NCBI RefSeq assembly: GCF_002176815.1
Contig: NZ_CP021648.1
Span: 3,418,001 to 3,482,000, forward strand
Reading direction: 5' to 3'
DNA: 64,000 nucleotides
Origin: Acidovorax sp. T1
Lineage (GTDB): Bacteria; Pseudomonadota; Gammaproteobacteria; Burkholderiales; Burkholderiaceae_C
The notes below the pieces were generated by a model that was not told the DNA's origin, did no database searches, and saw nothing but the letters and a program-made list of their open reading frames with translations. The translations under genes were made by a program, and so were the position numbers. Positions 48,227 to 58,402 of the stretch are shown here, in pieces; the first letter of the stretch is position 1; the number at the start of each line of letters is the position of its first letter.

Positions 48227-49186
48227 GTGATCCTGCGCCACACCTTCACCCCCCACAACAACACCCGGCTCACGCACCTGTGCGGCCCGGCCGACGTGCA
48301 CCTGCGCACCATCGAGGTGGCCCTGCAAGTGGGCATTGCGCACCGGCACGAGCAGTTCAAGGTCGATGGCCCCAAGGCCAAGGCCACGCAGGCCATGGAG
48401 TTGCTGCAGGCCCTGTACGAGATGGCCGAGCGCCCCATCACCGAAGACTATCTGCAGCTCATGCTGGCGGGCGACAGCTCTCTGGTGGAAGCGCCCGAAG
48501 GGGCCATCGTGCTCAACACCCGCCGGGCCGACCTGCGCGGGCGCACGCCCACGCAGAACCTGTACCTCGAAAACATCGCCACGCACGACATCACCTTCGG
48601 CATCGGCCCTGCCGGCACGGGCAAGACCTATCTGGCCGTGGCCTGCGCCGTGGATGCGCTGGAGCGCAGCGCCGTGCAGCGCATCGTGCTGACGCGCCCC
48701 GCGGTGGAGGCGGGCGAGCGCCTGGGCTTTCTGCCGGGCGACCTGGCGCAGAAGGTGGACCCGTATCTGCGCCCGCTGTACGACGCGCTGTATGAGCTGA
48801 TGGGCTACGACAAGGTGCAAAAGGCGTTCGAGCGCAACGCCATCGAAATCGCCCCGCTGGCCTTCATGCGCGGGCGCACGCTGAACAACGCCTTCGTCAT
48901 CCTCGATGAAGCGCAGAACACCACGCCCGAGCAGATGAAAATGTTTTTGACGCGCATCGGCTTTGGCGCCAAAGCGGTGGTGACGGGCGACGTGAGCCAG
49001 ATCGACCTGCCCAAGGGCGCGATGAGCGGCTTGATCGACGCCGAGCGCGTCTTGAAGCGCGTGAAAGGCATCGCCGTGACGCGCTTCACCAGTGCCGACG
49101 TGGTGCGCCATCCGCTGGTGGCGCGCATCGTGGACGCCTATGACGCGCCACGCCGCGCGCCGGCCCCGCGTGGCCGCACCACCTGA
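48227..49186 (+). CDS. phoH: PhoH-like ATPase (YbeZ)
   Basis: A 319-residue P-loop ATPase linked to RNA metabolism and to YbeY. Walker A GPAGTGKT is at 127-134, and Walker B is [20 protein letters not shown], the family hallmark. A GTG start at 48227 gives VILRHTFTP, matching the usual N terminus; the frame is open far upstream, but that part lies over ruvA and the protease gene on the other strand. Followed by ybeY. Confidence 0.92.
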   Translation: MILRHTFTPHNNTRLTHLCGPADVHLRTIEVALQVGIAHRHEQFKVDGPKAKATQAMELLQALYEMAERPITEDYLQLMLAGDSSLVEAPEGAIVLNTRRADLRGRTPTQNLYLENIATHDITFGIGPAGTGKTYLAVACAVDALERSAVQRIVLTRPAVEAGERLGFLPGDLAQKVDPYLRPLYDALYELMGYDKVQKAFERNAIEIAPLAFMRGRTLNNAFVILDEAQNTTPEQMKMFLTRIGFGAKAVVTGDVSQIDLPKGAMSGLIDAERVLKRVKGIAVTRFTSADVVRHPLVARIVDAYDAPRRAPAPRGRTT

Positions 49187-49193
49187 ACGCTCC

Positions 49194-49240
49194 CTTTTTA
49201 ATAGCTATCAGCGCTTACCACATAAGCGCCAGAGGCATAA
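49194..49240 (+). repeat. Dispersed repeat, copy 13 (between phoH and ybeY)
   Basis: A forward copy filling the 54-bp phoH-ybeY gap: TAGCTATCAGCGCTTACC, then AAGCGCCAGAGGC. It ends right at the ybeY ATG, so ybeY has no room for a normal Shine-Dalgarno site outside the repeat; GCCAGAGGC within it may serve. Confidence 0.9.
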
Positions 49241-49699
49241 ATGACCTTGAATCAACTCTCCCTGTCGCTGCAGTTTGGCCGTTTTGACGGCGCTGCCACC
49301 CACCGCGCCGTGCTGCCGCGCCACAAGGTCACGCGCTGGATTCGCCACGCCCTGGCAACCGATGCCGAGATCACCGTGCGCATCGTCGGTGCCGACGAGG
49401 GCCAGCAGCTGAACCGCGACTATCGCCAGAAAGACTACGCCACCAACGTGCTCACCTTCGACTACACCCAAGAGCCGGTGGTAACCGCCGACCTGGTGCT
49501 CTGCGCCCCTGTGGTGGAGCGCGAAGCGCGCGAGCAGAACAAAAGTCTGGAAGAACACTACGCCCACCTGCTGGTGCACGGCACGCTGCACGCCCAGGGC
49601 TGGGACCACGAGACCAGCGCCGCCGACGCCGACGAGATGGAGGCCTACGAAACCGCCATCCTGCAGGCGCTGGGGTTTGCCGACCCTTACGCCAAGTGA
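49241..49699 (+). CDS. ybeY: Endoribonuclease YbeY
   Basis: A zinc-dependent RNase in 16S rRNA 3' end maturation and ribosome quality control. The metal motif [11 protein letters not shown] gives H113, H117 and H123. 152 residues. It follows phoH, as in E. coli ybeZ-ybeY, but its usual followers ybeX (corC) and lnt are elsewhere in the window. Confidence 0.95.
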   Translation: MTLNQLSLSLQFGRFDGAATHRAVLPRHKVTRWIRHALATDAEITVRIVGADEGQQLNRDYRQKDYATNVLTFDYTQEPVVTADLVLCAPVVEREAREQNKSLEEHYAHLLVHGTLHAQGWDHETSAADADEMEAYETAILQALGFADPYAK

Positions 49700-49770
49700 A
49701 GGCGGCTTCTCAGCGCATCCGCTGATGGGGCCCCACCGGGACCGCACCAGCGGCGGCACCAGCGGCGGCA

Positions 49771-51105
49771 TTACTCCTTGCGCTCTATCAACCGGTTGAT
49801 GCGCAGCGCCGCCAAGGTGCACACCACCCCCGACAGCAAGTACAGCGATACAGCCCCCAGGCCAAACCGGGCCGAGAGCCCCAAAGCCACCAGGGGCGCA
49901 AACCCGGCCCCCAGCAGCCACGCCAGGTCGGCCGACAGCGCCGCCCCGGTGTAACGGTATCGGGGCGAGAAATTGGCGGTCACGGTGCCCGATGCCTGCC
50001 CATACGACAGCCCCAGCAGCACAAACCCCACCAGCAAAAACACGTTGTTGCCCACAGAGCCTGCGCCCAGCAGCCAGGGCGCCGCGAAGCTGAACAGCCC
50101 GATCAACACCGCCATGGACCCGAGCAGGTTGCGCCGCCCCACCCGGTCGGCCAGCCACCCGGACAACACGATGGCAGCGGCGGCCAGGAAAGCCCCGACA
50201 ATCTGCACGCCCAACACTTCGGTGATGGACTGCTCGGAATACATGGCAATCCACGACAAGGGGAACACCGTGGCCAGGTGGAACAGCGCAAAGCTGGCCA
50301 GGGCGGCAAAGGCACCCAGCAGCACATTGCCGCCTTCGTGGCGCACCACCTGGGTCGCGCTCACCGGCTGCAATTCAAGCTGCTGCAGCAATTCGGCATA
50401 CGACTGCCCCACCACCAGGCGCAACCGGGCAAACAGGGCCACCACGTTGATGGCAAAGGCCACGAAGAAGGGGAAGCGCCAACCCCAGTCAAGAAACTCC
50501 GCCACGCTCAGGCTGCTATACAAATAGGCAAACAGGCTGGCCGCCAGAATGAAGCCCACCGGGGCGCCCAGCTGCCCGATCATGGCAAACCAGCCGCGCC
50601 GCGCCGGGGGGGCGCTCATGGCCAGCAGCGACGGCAGGCCATCCCAGGTGCCGCCCAGCGCCAGCCCCTGACCGATGCGCAAGATGACCAACGCGGTGAT
50701 GGCCTTGCTCCCCACCGAGGCATAGCTGGGCAAAAAAGCCATGCCTGCGGTGCAGGCGCCCAGCAAAAACAACGCCAGCGTCAGCTTGGTGCCGCGCCCC
50801 CAGCGCCGCTGCACCGCCATGGAAATCGCCGTGCCCACCGGCCGGGCGACAAAAGCCAGTGCAAAGATGGCAAAAGCCATCAAGGTGCCGTCCAGCCGCG
50901 ACAGGAACGGGAACAGCAGCGAGGGAAAAACCAGCACGCAGGCAATGCCGAAGACAAAAAAGTCAAAGTATTCGGAGGACCGCCCAATGATCACCCCCAC
51001 CGCGATCTCGCCGGGTGTCACATCCTCATCGGTATGGGCGCGCGCCAGAGACATCGAACTCTCAAAACTGGGCACGGGCAGTGCGGCAGCACTTTGATTA
51101 ACCAT
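49771..51105 (-). CDS. MHS-type metabolite:H+ symporter (MFS)
   Basis: A 444-residue transporter with about 12 membrane segments. VGVIIGRSSEYFDFFVFG, the RPVGTAISMAVQRRWGRG loop and GLALGGTWDGLPSLLAMSAPPARRG are typical of the MHS family (ShiA, KgtP, ProP relatives). The substrate is probably an organic acid or zwitterion and cannot be read from sequence. The second MFS loop ADRVGRRNLL is present in the C-terminal half. Confidence 0.87.
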   Translation of the reverse strand: MVNQSAAALPVPSFESSMSLARAHTDEDVTPGEIAVGVIIGRSSEYFDFFVFGIACVLVFPSLLFPFLSRLDGTLMAFAIFALAFVARPVGTAISMAVQRRWGRGTKLTLALFLLGACTAGMAFLPSYASVGSKAITALVILRIGQGLALGGTWDGLPSLLAMSAPPARRGWFAMIGQLGAPVGFILAASLFAYLYSSLSVAEFLDWGWRFPFFVAFAINVVALFARLRLVVGQSYAELLQQLELQPVSATQVVRHEGGNVLLGAFAALASFALFHLATVFPLSWIAMYSEQSITEVLGVQIVGAFLAAAAIVLSGWLADRVGRRNLLGSMAVLIGLFSFAAPWLLGAGSVGNNVFLLVGFVLLGLSYGQASGTVTANFSPRYRYTGAALSADLAWLLGAGFAPLVALGLSARFGLGAVSLYLLSGVVCTLAALRINRLIERKE

Positions 51106-51392
51106 AAAGACTCCTCAAGCAACGGATGCGACGGCTCTTTTTTACACCCGAAAACCGCCCCGCCGCTGCGTTTTTGCAGGCGGGGCGCACAGGAAAACCC
51201 TGATAGCCACCCCCAAAGCGGGCAAATTTCCGGGAGCAGACAGCCAAAAATCCACCCAGACAAACACAAAACCACCGGGTCGCCATTGATCTTGGACAAA
51301 ATGTCCAATCGACAATTTCACTGGCTGTACTACATTCCGAAACCTCAGTCATTCGCGTTTACACCTAAGCGCCTTTTGGTCGCACCCCTAGC
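51106..51392. promoter_or_regulatory. Intergenic region upstream of cyoA with a strong hairpin
   Basis: 287 bp separate the MHS transporter from the divergent cyo operon. A GC-rich hairpin (51156-51187: CGCCCCGC..CTGC / GCAGGCGGGGCG, loop GTTTTT) is the main visible structure, with no T-run behind it. The cyo promoter and any RegA or Fnr-type site must lie here; I see no convincing consensus. Confidence 0.45.
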
Positions 51393-52460
51393 ATGCTCAA
51401 CAACAAGGAACTCCGCAGGCCCACCTGGCTTGCAGCGATCGCCATGACCGCCGGCTTGGCCGGCTGCAGCAAGGCGGTCGTTCTCAACCCGGCCGGCGAT
51501 ATTGCCGCCCAACAGGGCCAGATGGTCATCACCGCCACGCTGCTGATGCTCCTCATCATCGTGCCGGTGATTGCGCTCACCCTGTGGTTTGCCTGGAAAT
51601 ACCGCCAGTCCAACGCAGCCAACACCGAGTCCGACTACGACCCCGAGTGGCACCACTCCACCACGCTGGAGCTGGTGATCTGGACCGTGCCGCTGCTCAT
51701 CATCATTGCCCTGGGGGCACTGACCTGGATCGGCACGCACAAGCTCGACCCCTACCGCCCACTGGACCGCATCGACGCCCAGCGGCCGCTGGCGGCCAAT
51801 GTCAAGCCGCTGGAAGTGCAAGTGGTGGCCATGGACTGGAAATGGCTGTTCTTCTACCCAGAGCAGGGCATTGCCACGGTGAACGAGCTGGCTGCACCGG
51901 TGGACCGCCCCATCCTGTTCAAGCTGACCGCGACATCAACCATGAACGCGTTCTACGTGCCCGACCTGGCCGGCATGATCTACGCCATGCCCGGCATGCA
52001 GACCGAGCTGAACGCCGTGATCAACCAGCCCGGCGTGTACAAGGGCATGTCGTCGCACTACAGCGGCGCGGGCTTTTCGGGCATGACGTTCAAGTTCCAC
52101 GGCCTGAGCGATGGCGACTTTGCCCAGTGGGTGCAAAAGGCCAAGACCGAAGGCAAGCCCCTGGACAAGAGCACCTACCTGAACCTGGTCAAGCCCAGCG
52201 AGCGCGACCCCGTGCAGCGCTTTGCCACGGTGGAAGAAGGCCTGTACGACAAGGTGCTCAACCGCTGCGTGGAAGACGGAAAGATGTGCATGCACCACAT
52301 GATGGCCATTGACGCCCAGGGTGGCGACGCCTACATGCGCGCCGCGGGCCTGAACCTGCCCCAGGACGTCTGCACCGTGCAAAACGCCGCACAGGTGGTA
52401 GCAGCACTTGAAACCCGCAACGCACCGGCATCCACATCCGGCGCCAGCATCCGCCAATAA
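51393..52460 (+). CDS. cyoA: Cytochrome bo3 ubiquinol oxidase subunit II
   Basis: Subunit II of the proton-pumping quinol oxidase. Lipobox LAGC (C25) marks a lipoprotein, as in E. coli CyoA. Two membrane segments (about 45-70, 95-115) precede the cupredoxin-like domain with [13 protein letters not shown]. The CuA-binding Cys/His set of cytochrome c oxidases is missing, so this is a quinol and not a cytochrome c oxidase. 355 residues; first gene of cyoABCD. Confidence 0.95.
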   Translation: MLNNKELRRPTWLAAIAMTAGLAGCSKAVVLNPAGDIAAQQGQMVITATLLMLLIIVPVIALTLWFAWKYRQSNAANTESDYDPEWHHSTTLELVIWTVPLLIIIALGALTWIGTHKLDPYRPLDRIDAQRPLAANVKPLEVQVVAMDWKWLFFYPEQGIATVNELAAPVDRPILFKLTATSTMNAFYVPDLAGMIYAMPGMQTELNAVINQPGVYKGMSSHYSGAGFSGMTFKFHGLSDGDFAQWVQKAKTEGKPLDKSTYLNLVKPSERDPVQRFATVEEGLYDKVLNRCVEDGKMCMHHMMAIDAQGGDAYMRAAGLNLPQDVCTVQNAAQVVAALETRNAPASTSGASIRQ

Positions 52461-52468
52461 GTCTCCCT

Positions 52469-54472
52469 ATGACCTCCGAAACCCTTTCTCCATCCCACTG
52501 GGCGCTGGGCCGCCTGAGCTGGGACGCCGTTCCCATGGCGCACGAGCCCATCGTGCTGTGGACCTTCATTGCCGTGGTCCTGGGCGGCATTGCCGTCATG
52601 GCCGGCATCACCAAGTTCCGCCTGTGGGGCCCCCTGTGGCGCGACTGGATCTGCAGCATCGACCACAAACGGATCGGCATCATGTACATGATCCTGGGCC
52701 TGGTGATGCTGCTGCGCGGCTTTGCCGACGCCGTGATGATGCGCCTGCAGCAGGCCATGGCCTTTGGCGACAACATGGGCTACCTGCCGCCGCACCACTA
52801 CGACCAGATCTTCACCGCCCACGGCGTGATCATGATCTTCTTCGTGGCGATGCCGCTGGTCACAGGCCTGATGAACTACCTGGTGCCGCTGCAAATCGGT
52901 GCGCGCGATGTGTCGTTCCCGTTCCTCAACAACTTCAGCTTCTGGATGACCACCGCCGGCGCCATCCTGGTGATGGTGTCGCTGTTCCTGGGCGAGTTCT
53001 CCACCTCGGGCTGGCTGGCGTTGTCGAACCTGGGGGCGCAGAGCCCGAGCACCGGGCTGGATTACTACATCTGGGCGCTGCAGATTGCCGGGGTGGGCAC
53101 CACGCTGTCGGGCATCAACCTGATCGTCACCATCATCAAGATGCGCGCGCCGGGCATGAACCTGATGAAGATGCCCGTATTCACCTGGACCGCGCTGTGC
53201 ACCAACGCGCTGATCGTCGCGTCCTTCCCCGTGCTGACGGCCGCGCTGGTGCTGATGTCGCTGGACCGCTTCGTGGGCACGAACTTCTTCACCAACGAGC
53301 TGGGCGGCAACCCCATGCTGTATGTGAACCTGATCTGGATCTGGGGCCACCCCGAGGTGTACATCCTGATCCTGCCGTGCTTTGGCATCTTCTCCGAGGT
53401 GGTGGCCACGTTCTGCCGCAAACGCCTGTTTGGGTACACCTCCATGGTCTATGCCACGGTGGTGATCACCATCCTGTCGTACCTGGTGTGGCTGCACCAC
53501 TTCTTCACCATGGGCTCGGGTGCCAGCGTAAACACCTTCTTTGGCATCACGACGATGATCATCTCGATCCCCACGGGCGCGAAGATCTTCAACTGGCTGT
53601 TCACCATGTACAAGGGCCGCATCCGCTTTGAGCTGCCCATGATGTGGACCGTGGCCTTCATGGTGACGTTTGCCATCGGCGGCATGACCGGCGTGCTGCT
53701 GGCGGTGCCCCCGGCCGACTTCGTGCTGCACAACAGCCTGTTCCTGATCGCGCACTTTCACAACGTGATCATCGGCGGCGTGCTGTTCGGCCTGTTTGCC
53801 GGCATCAACTACTGGTACCCCAAGGCCTTTGGCTACAAGCTCGACCGCACCTGGGGCGTGCGCTCCTTCTGGCTGTGGGTAGTGGGCTTCTGGGTGGCGT
53901 TCGGCCCGCTGTATGTGCTGGGCCTGATGGGCGTCACGCGCCGCGCCAACCACTTTGAAGACCAGTCGTTGCAGATCTGGTTCCAGATCGCGGCGTTCGG
54001 CGCCTTCCTGATTGCACTGGGCATCGCCTGCTTCCTGATCCAGCTGGTGGTGAGCTACTTGAAGCGCGAGCAGCTGCGCGACCACACGGGCGACCCCTGG
54101 GATGCACGCACGCTGGAATGGGCCACCTCTTCGCCCCCGCCCGACTACAACTTCGCCTTCACGCCCGTGGTGCACGAGATCGACGCCTGGTGGGACATGA
54201 AGAAGCACGGCTACCAGCGTCCGCTCACTGGCTTTGCACCCATCCACATGCCCGCCAACACGGGCTCGGGCGCGGTGATATCGGCCCTGTCGCTGGTCTT
54301 CGGTTTTGCGCTGATCTGGCACATGTGGCTGCTGGCAGGCGTGTCGTTTGCCGCGCTGCTGCTGGCCGCCATCGTCCACACCTTCAACTACAAGCGTGAC
54401 TTTTACATCCCGGCGGCCGAAGTGGTCGCCACCGAAGAAGCCCGCACACTCCAACTGGCCCGCCATGTCTGA
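52469..54472 (+). CDS. cyoB: Cytochrome bo3 ubiquinol oxidase subunit I
   Basis: The catalytic subunit (667 residues, about 15 membrane segments). Haem and CuB ligands are visible: H118 (FTAHGV), H294 and the crosslinked Y298 (WGHPEVY), H343-H344 (WLHHFF), H429 and H431 (IAHFHN). The quinone-binding set R83, D87, H110 and Q113 aligns with E. coli R71, D75, H98 and Q101. It starts 8 bp after cyoA. Confidence 0.97.
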   Translation: MTSETLSPSHWALGRLSWDAVPMAHEPIVLWTFIAVVLGGIAVMAGITKFRLWGPLWRDWICSIDHKRIGIMYMILGLVMLLRGFADAVMMRLQQAMAFGDNMGYLPPHHYDQIFTAHGVIMIFFVAMPLVTGLMNYLVPLQIGARDVSFPFLNNFSFWMTTAGAILVMVSLFLGEFSTSGWLALSNLGAQSPSTGLDYYIWALQIAGVGTTLSGINLIVTIIKMRAPGMNLMKMPVFTWTALCTNALIVASFPVLTAALVLMSLDRFVGTNFFTNELGGNPMLYVNLIWIWGHPEVYILILPCFGIFSEVVATFCRKRLFGYTSMVYATVVITILSYLVWLHHFFTMGSGASVNTFFGITTMIISIPTGAKIFNWLFTMYKGRIRFELPMMWTVAFMVTFAIGGMTGVLLAVPPADFVLHNSLFLIAHFHNVIIGGVLFGLFAGINYWYPKAFGYKLDRTWGVRSFWLWVVGFWVAFGPLYVLGLMGVTRRANHFEDQSLQIWFQIAAFGAFLIALGIACFLIQLVVSYLKREQLRDHTGDPWDARTLEWATSSPPPDYNFAFTPVVHEIDAWWDMKKHGYQRPLTGFAPIHMPANTGSGAVISALSLVFGFALIWHMWLLAGVSFAALLLAAIVHTFNYKRDFYIPAAEVVATEEARTLQLARHV

Positions 54473-55100
54473 TATCCGCATCCACGCTGGCGCCGCAGCA
54501 GGCGCCCTGGCCCCGCGCGAGTACCACCTCGCGCACGAGCCCCACCCCGAAAACGGTACCTCCCTGGGTTTCTGGCTGTACCTGATGAGCGACTGCCTCA
54601 TCTTTGCTGCCCTGTTCGCCACCTACGGCGTGCTGGGCCGCAGCTATGCGGCCGGCCCCACGGGCGCGCAGCTGTTCGACCTGCCCCTGGTGGCCATCAA
54701 CACGGCCTTTCTGCTGCTGTCATCCATCACCTTCGGCTTTGCCATGCTGCGCAAGCAACTGGGCGACGTCAAAGGCACGCTGCTGTGGCTGGGCATCACG
54801 GGCCTGTTTGGCCTGTGCTTCCTGGGGCTGGAGCTGTACGAGTTCCAGCATCTGATCCACCAGGGCGCAGGCCCGCAGCGCAGCGCGTTCCTGTCGGCCT
54901 TCTTCACGCTGGTGGGCACCCACGGCCTGCACGTCACCTTCGGCCTGATCTGGCTGGTGGTGTTGATGGTGCAGATTGGCAAGCATGGCCTGATTCCGGC
55001 GAACACGCGCCGGCTGATGTGCCTGTCCATGTTCTGGCACTTTCTGGACGTGGTCTGGATCGGCGTTTTCACCTTTGTGTACCTGATGGGGGTGCTGTAA
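54465..55100 (+). CDS. cyoC: Cytochrome bo3 ubiquinol oxidase subunit III
   Basis: Five-helix subunit III (211 residues) with [20 protein letters not shown] and [12 protein letters not shown]. It overlaps the end of cyoB by 8 bp and abuts cyoD. Confidence 0.95.
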   Translation: MSDIRIHAGAAAGALAPREYHLAHEPHPENGTSLGFWLYLMSDCLIFAALFATYGVLGRSYAAGPTGAQLFDLPLVAINTAFLLLSSITFGFAMLRKQLGDVKGTLLWLGITGLFGLCFLGLELYEFQHLIHQGAGPQRSAFLSAFFTLVGTHGLHVTFGLIWLVVLMVQIGKHGLIPANTRRLMCLSMFWHFLDVVWIGVFTFVYLMGVL

Positions 55101-55541
55101 ATGAGCGCACAACACGCAACACACGCGCACGATGCGCATGGGCATGACGATCACCACCACGACGCAGGCCCGCACAGCAGCTTGTCGGGCTACATGACCG
55201 GTTTCGTGCTGTCAATCATCCTCACCGCCATTCCCTTCTGGCTGGTCATGGCCAAGGTGATTGCCGACCGTAACACTGCAGTGCTGGTGCTGGGTGGCTT
55301 TGCCGTGGCCCAGATCCTGGTGCACATGGTGTGCTTCCTGCACATGAACGGCAAGGTCGAAGGCGGCTGGACCCTTCTGTCCACCATCTTCACGGTGGTG
55401 TTCGTGGCCATTGCCATCGCTGGCACGCTGTGGGTGATGTTCCACATGAACACCAACATGATGCCCGAGCACCCCCAGGCGCCGGCTGCGGCGCAGCAGC
55501 ACGCGCCCGGGCAAGGCACAGCCCACAGCGCCACCCCCTGA
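55101..55541 (+). CDS. cyoD: Cytochrome bo3 ubiquinol oxidase subunit IV
   Basis: A three-helix subunit (146 residues). The N terminus is strongly histidine/aspartate-rich (HATHAHDAHGHDDHHHD), which could bind metal ions; E. coli CyoD lacks so many histidines. FVLSIILTAIPFW and LVHMVCFLHMN match the family. The start directly follows the cyoC stop. Confidence 0.93.
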   Translation: MSAQHATHAHDAHGHDDHHHDAGPHSSLSGYMTGFVLSIILTAIPFWLVMAKVIADRNTAVLVLGGFAVAQILVHMVCFLHMNGKVEGGWTLLSTIFTVVFVAIAIAGTLWVMFHMNTNMMPEHPQAPAAAQQHAPGQGTAHSATP

Positions 55542-55557
55542 CCGGCACCACCGCACC

Positions 55558-56391
55558 GTGCCAACACCGCAGGTGGGCCGCAAGCGCCCGCACTCCCCTG
55601 CAACCCTGGCGATGCTCACCTTGGTGGGCATCGCGCTTTTCGTGGGGTTCATCGCGCTGGGCGTATGGCAGGTGCAGCGCCGCGCCTGGAAGCTCGACCT
55701 CATCGAGCGCGTCACGCAGCGCATCCAGGCCCCGCCCGGCGCACTGCCGCCGCCAGCACAGTGGCCGCAGGTGGACGCCACCGGGTACGCCTACCAGCCC
55801 GTGCGCCTGCAGGGGCAGTGGCTGGCCGACAAAACCGTGCTGGCCCAGGCCAGCACCGCGCTCGGTGCGGGCTATTGGGTGATGACCCCGTTGCAGCAGG
55901 CTGACGGAACACAGGTGCTGGTCAACCGCGGGTTCGTGCCGCAAGGCCAGCGCGCGCAGTGGAAAGCGCGCCCCGCCACCCCACCCGGCACGGCCACAGA
56001 ACCCGTCACGGTGGAAGGCCTGTTGCGCATGAGCGAGCCTGGCGGCGGCTTTCTGCGCCGCAATGACCCGGCGCAGCAACGCTGGTATTCGCGCGACGTG
56101 GCCGCCATGGCCCAGGCCCGGCAACTGCCGCGCGCCGCCCCGTTCTTTGTGGATGCTGGCATCCCCGATCGGCAAAGCGCCGCCACGGCAGAACGGCCCC
56201 CTGCAGCGCAGGGCCCGTGGCCGCGCCAGGGCCTGACGGTGGTGCGCTTTGCCAACAGCCACCTGGTCTATGCGATCACCTGGTTTGGATTGGCACTCAT
56301 GGTGGCAGGGGCTGCGGTGCTTGTGGCACGCTACGAGGCGAAGCTGCGTGCAGCCCACCGCCAACACCCCGCCCATGAACCGCAGCCCTGA
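55558..56391 (+). CDS. SURF1-family oxidase assembly protein
   Basis: A 277-residue inner-membrane protein with N- and C-terminal membrane helices (about 16-36 and 240-258) around a periplasmic domain. The start of the family pattern, GVWQVQRRAWKLDLI, is at about 35-49, and LVNRGFVP is in the middle. SURF1 proteins help insert haem a or o into terminal oxidases; placement after cyoD points to service of the bo3 enzyme. Start GTG 55558 (an ATG at 55612 is possible but would truncate the first helix). Confidence 0.88.
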   Translation: MPTPQVGRKRPHSPATLAMLTLVGIALFVGFIALGVWQVQRRAWKLDLIERVTQRIQAPPGALPPPAQWPQVDATGYAYQPVRLQGQWLADKTVLAQASTALGAGYWVMTPLQQADGTQVLVNRGFVPQGQRAQWKARPATPPGTATEPVTVEGLLRMSEPGGGFLRRNDPAQQRWYSRDVAAMAQARQLPRAAPFFVDAGIPDRQSAATAERPPAAQGPWPRQGLTVVRFANSHLVYAITWFGLALMVAGAAVLVARYEAKLRAAHRQHPAHEPQP

Positions 56392-57712
56392 ACCCTTCCA
56401 CACCACCCGGAACCCCGCCACGCCGGCCAATGCCTCCGCAGGGCTCAGAAACCTGCACCAGCTGATCCAGCTGCGCTGGATCGCCGTGGTGGGCCAGCTG
56501 CTCACCATCGAGGCCACCCACTACGGCCTGGGCATGCCCTTGCCGCTGCAGGCCATGCGCTCCATCGTGGCGGGCATGGTGCTGTTCAACCTGGCCAGCC
56601 TGCTGCGCTGGCGCACCCGGCGAAACGTTCCCGACTTCGAAATCTTCCTCGGGCTGCTGGTGGATGTGGCCGCACTGACCGCCCAGCTGTATCTGAGCGG
56701 CGGCATCGGCAACCCTTTTGTATTTTTGTACCTGCTGCAGATTGCCGTGAGCGCCATGCTGCTGCAAGGCGGCACCATGTGGTTCATCGTGCTGGTTGCC
56801 TCGTCGTGCGTGGTGCTGCTGGCGCAGCACAGCCAGCCACTGCCCCTGGCCACCAACCTGCACGAAGGCTGGGCCAGCCCGTATGTGCTGGGCCTGCTGG
56901 TGTGCTTCATGATCAACGCCATTTTGGTGGTCATCTTCATCACGCGCATCAGCCACGACCTGCGCCGGCGCGATGCACGGCTGGCGGCGGCCCGCCAGCG
57001 GGCCGCCGAGGAAGAGCACATCGTGCGCATGGGCCTGCTGGCCTCGGGGGCGGCGCACGAGCTGGGCACCCCGCTGGCCACCATGGCCGTCATCCTGGGC
57101 GACTGGCGGCGCATCCCGGCCCTGACCACAGACCCGGTGCTGCAGGAAGAGATCGCCGAGATGCAAACCCAGGTGCAGCGCTGCAAGGCCATCGTGAGCG
57201 GCATCCTGCTGACCGCGGGCGAAACGCGCGGCGAAGACTCCAGCCAGACCACGGTCTGCCAGTTTCTGGACACCCTGGTCACCGACTGGCGCGCCACGCG
57301 CTCGATCGACACCTTGGTCTATGACAACCGCATCCAGCACGACAGCCCCATGGTGGCGGATACCGCGCTCCAGCAAATGGTTTTCAATGTGCTGGACAAT
57401 GCCCGGGACGCATCCCCCCACTGGGTGGCCGTGCGGGCACAGCGCGATGACGACACGCTGCGCATCGTGGTGACCGACCGGGGACCAGGGTTTTCGCCCG
57501 AGGTGCTGGCGCAGATCGGCACACCCTACCAATCGACCAAGGGGCGCCCTGGCGGCGGGCTGGGCCTGTTCCTGTCGATGAACGTGGCCCGCACCCTGGG
57601 CGGCAGCCTGGTGGCGCGCAACCGCCCCGAGGGCGGCGCGGAGGTCACCATCACAATGGCACTGGCCACCATCGCACTGCAGGACACCGGACAAGGCACC
57701 CATGGACACTGA
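56375..57712 (+). CDS. regB: RegB/PrrB-type redox sensor histidine kinase
   Basis: A 445-residue membrane kinase with about six N-terminal helices (35-190) and the quinone-binding heptad GGIGNPF at 109-115. The H-box AAHELGTPLATM has phosphorylated H228, and C270 (VQRCKAIVSG) sits where the redox-active cysteine of RegB is expected. The ATPase domain has NVLDNARDASP and GGGLGLFLS. It overlaps the SURF1 gene by 17 bp and regA by 11 bp, so sensor, regulator and oxidase assembly are one transcript. Confidence 0.93.
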   Translation: MNRSPEPFHTTRNPATPANASAGLRNLHQLIQLRWIAVVGQLLTIEATHYGLGMPLPLQAMRSIVAGMVLFNLASLLRWRTRRNVPDFEIFLGLLVDVAALTAQLYLSGGIGNPFVFLYLLQIAVSAMLLQGGTMWFIVLVASSCVVLLAQHSQPLPLATNLHEGWASPYVLGLLVCFMINAILVVIFITRISHDLRRRDARLAAARQRAAEEEHIVRMGLLASGAAHELGTPLATMAVILGDWRRIPALTTDPVLQEEIAEMQTQVQRCKAIVSGILLTAGETRGEDSSQTTVCQFLDTLVTDWRATRSIDTLVYDNRIQHDSPMVADTALQQMVFNVLDNARDASPHWVAVRAQRDDDTLRIVVTDRGPGFSPEVLAQIGTPYQSTKGRPGGGLGLFLSMNVARTLGGSLVARNRPEGGAEVTITMALATIALQDTGQGTHGH

Positions 57713-58235
57713 ACGCTTGCTGCTCATCGTGGAAGATGACGAAGCCTTTGCCCGCACCCTGGCACGCTCGTTCGAGCGGCGCGGCTACCGGGTGCTGCAG
57801 GCCGACAGCGTGGCGCGCATGGAAGACCTGCTGACCGAACACCGCCCCGACTATGCGGTGGTGGACCTCAAACTCAAGGGCGAGGCATCGGGCCTGGCCT
57901 GCGTGCGCAAGCTCCATGCGCACCACGCTCCCATGCGCATCGTGGTGCTGACCGGCTTCGCCAGCATTGCCACGGCGGTGGAGGCCATCAAACTGGGCGC
58001 TGCGCATTACCTGGCCAAGCCGTCCAACACCGACGACATCGAAGCCGCCTTCGGCCTGCACGAAGGCAATGCCGACGTCGAACTGAGCAACCGCTCCAGC
58101 TCCATCAAAACCCTGGAATGGGAGCGCATCCACGAGGTGCTGGCAGAAACCGACTTCAACATCTCCGAAGCCGCACGCCGGCTGGGCATGCACCGCCGCA
58201 CGCTCAGCCGCAAACTGGGCAAGCAGCGCGTCTGA
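57702..58235 (+). CDS. regA: RegA/PrrA/ActR-type response regulator
   Basis: A 177-residue regulator. The receiver has acidic residues D12-D13, phospho-acceptor D55 (YAVVDLKLKG), T84 and K106. After a linker, a FIS-type helix-turn-helix (NISEAARRLGMHRRTLSRKL) closes the protein, as in RegA. In related bacteria RegBA tunes respiratory and redox genes to the quinone pool; here it is encoded downstream of the oxidase whose activity sets that pool. Confidence 0.94.
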   Translation: MDTERLLLIVEDDEAFARTLARSFERRGYRVLQADSVARMEDLLTEHRPDYAVVDLKLKGEASGLACVRKLHAHHAPMRIVVLTGFASIATAVEAIKLGAAHYLAKPSNTDDIEAAFGLHEGNADVELSNRSSSIKTLEWERIHEVLAETDFNISEAARRLGMHRRTLSRKLGKQRV

Positions 58236-58402
58236 CCCTGACTCTTGCCCCAGCCAGGGCCGCGCCGCGATTGCGCCACGTTTGCGCACAGCAGATTCAC
58301 AGAACAGTGGGGGCGCGAACGGCGCCAGCCCCTACTATCCTCCCTTCGGTGCAAGCCGCCCTGAACACGTTGAGTTTTTTGCCCCAAACCATCAGGAGAG
58401 AC

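Noticed and set aside
51393..52460. Reading cyoA as a cytochrome c oxidase coxB
   Set aside because: The CuA-binding cysteine/histidine set is missing, the protein is a lipoprotein, and the cyoBCD order follows.
52331..54622. A 763-codon open frame antisense to cyoB
   Set aside because: High GC leaves the antisense frame of conserved genes open. The translation is His/Gln/Arg-rich with no family resemblance, while cyoB on the plus strand has all oxidase ligands.
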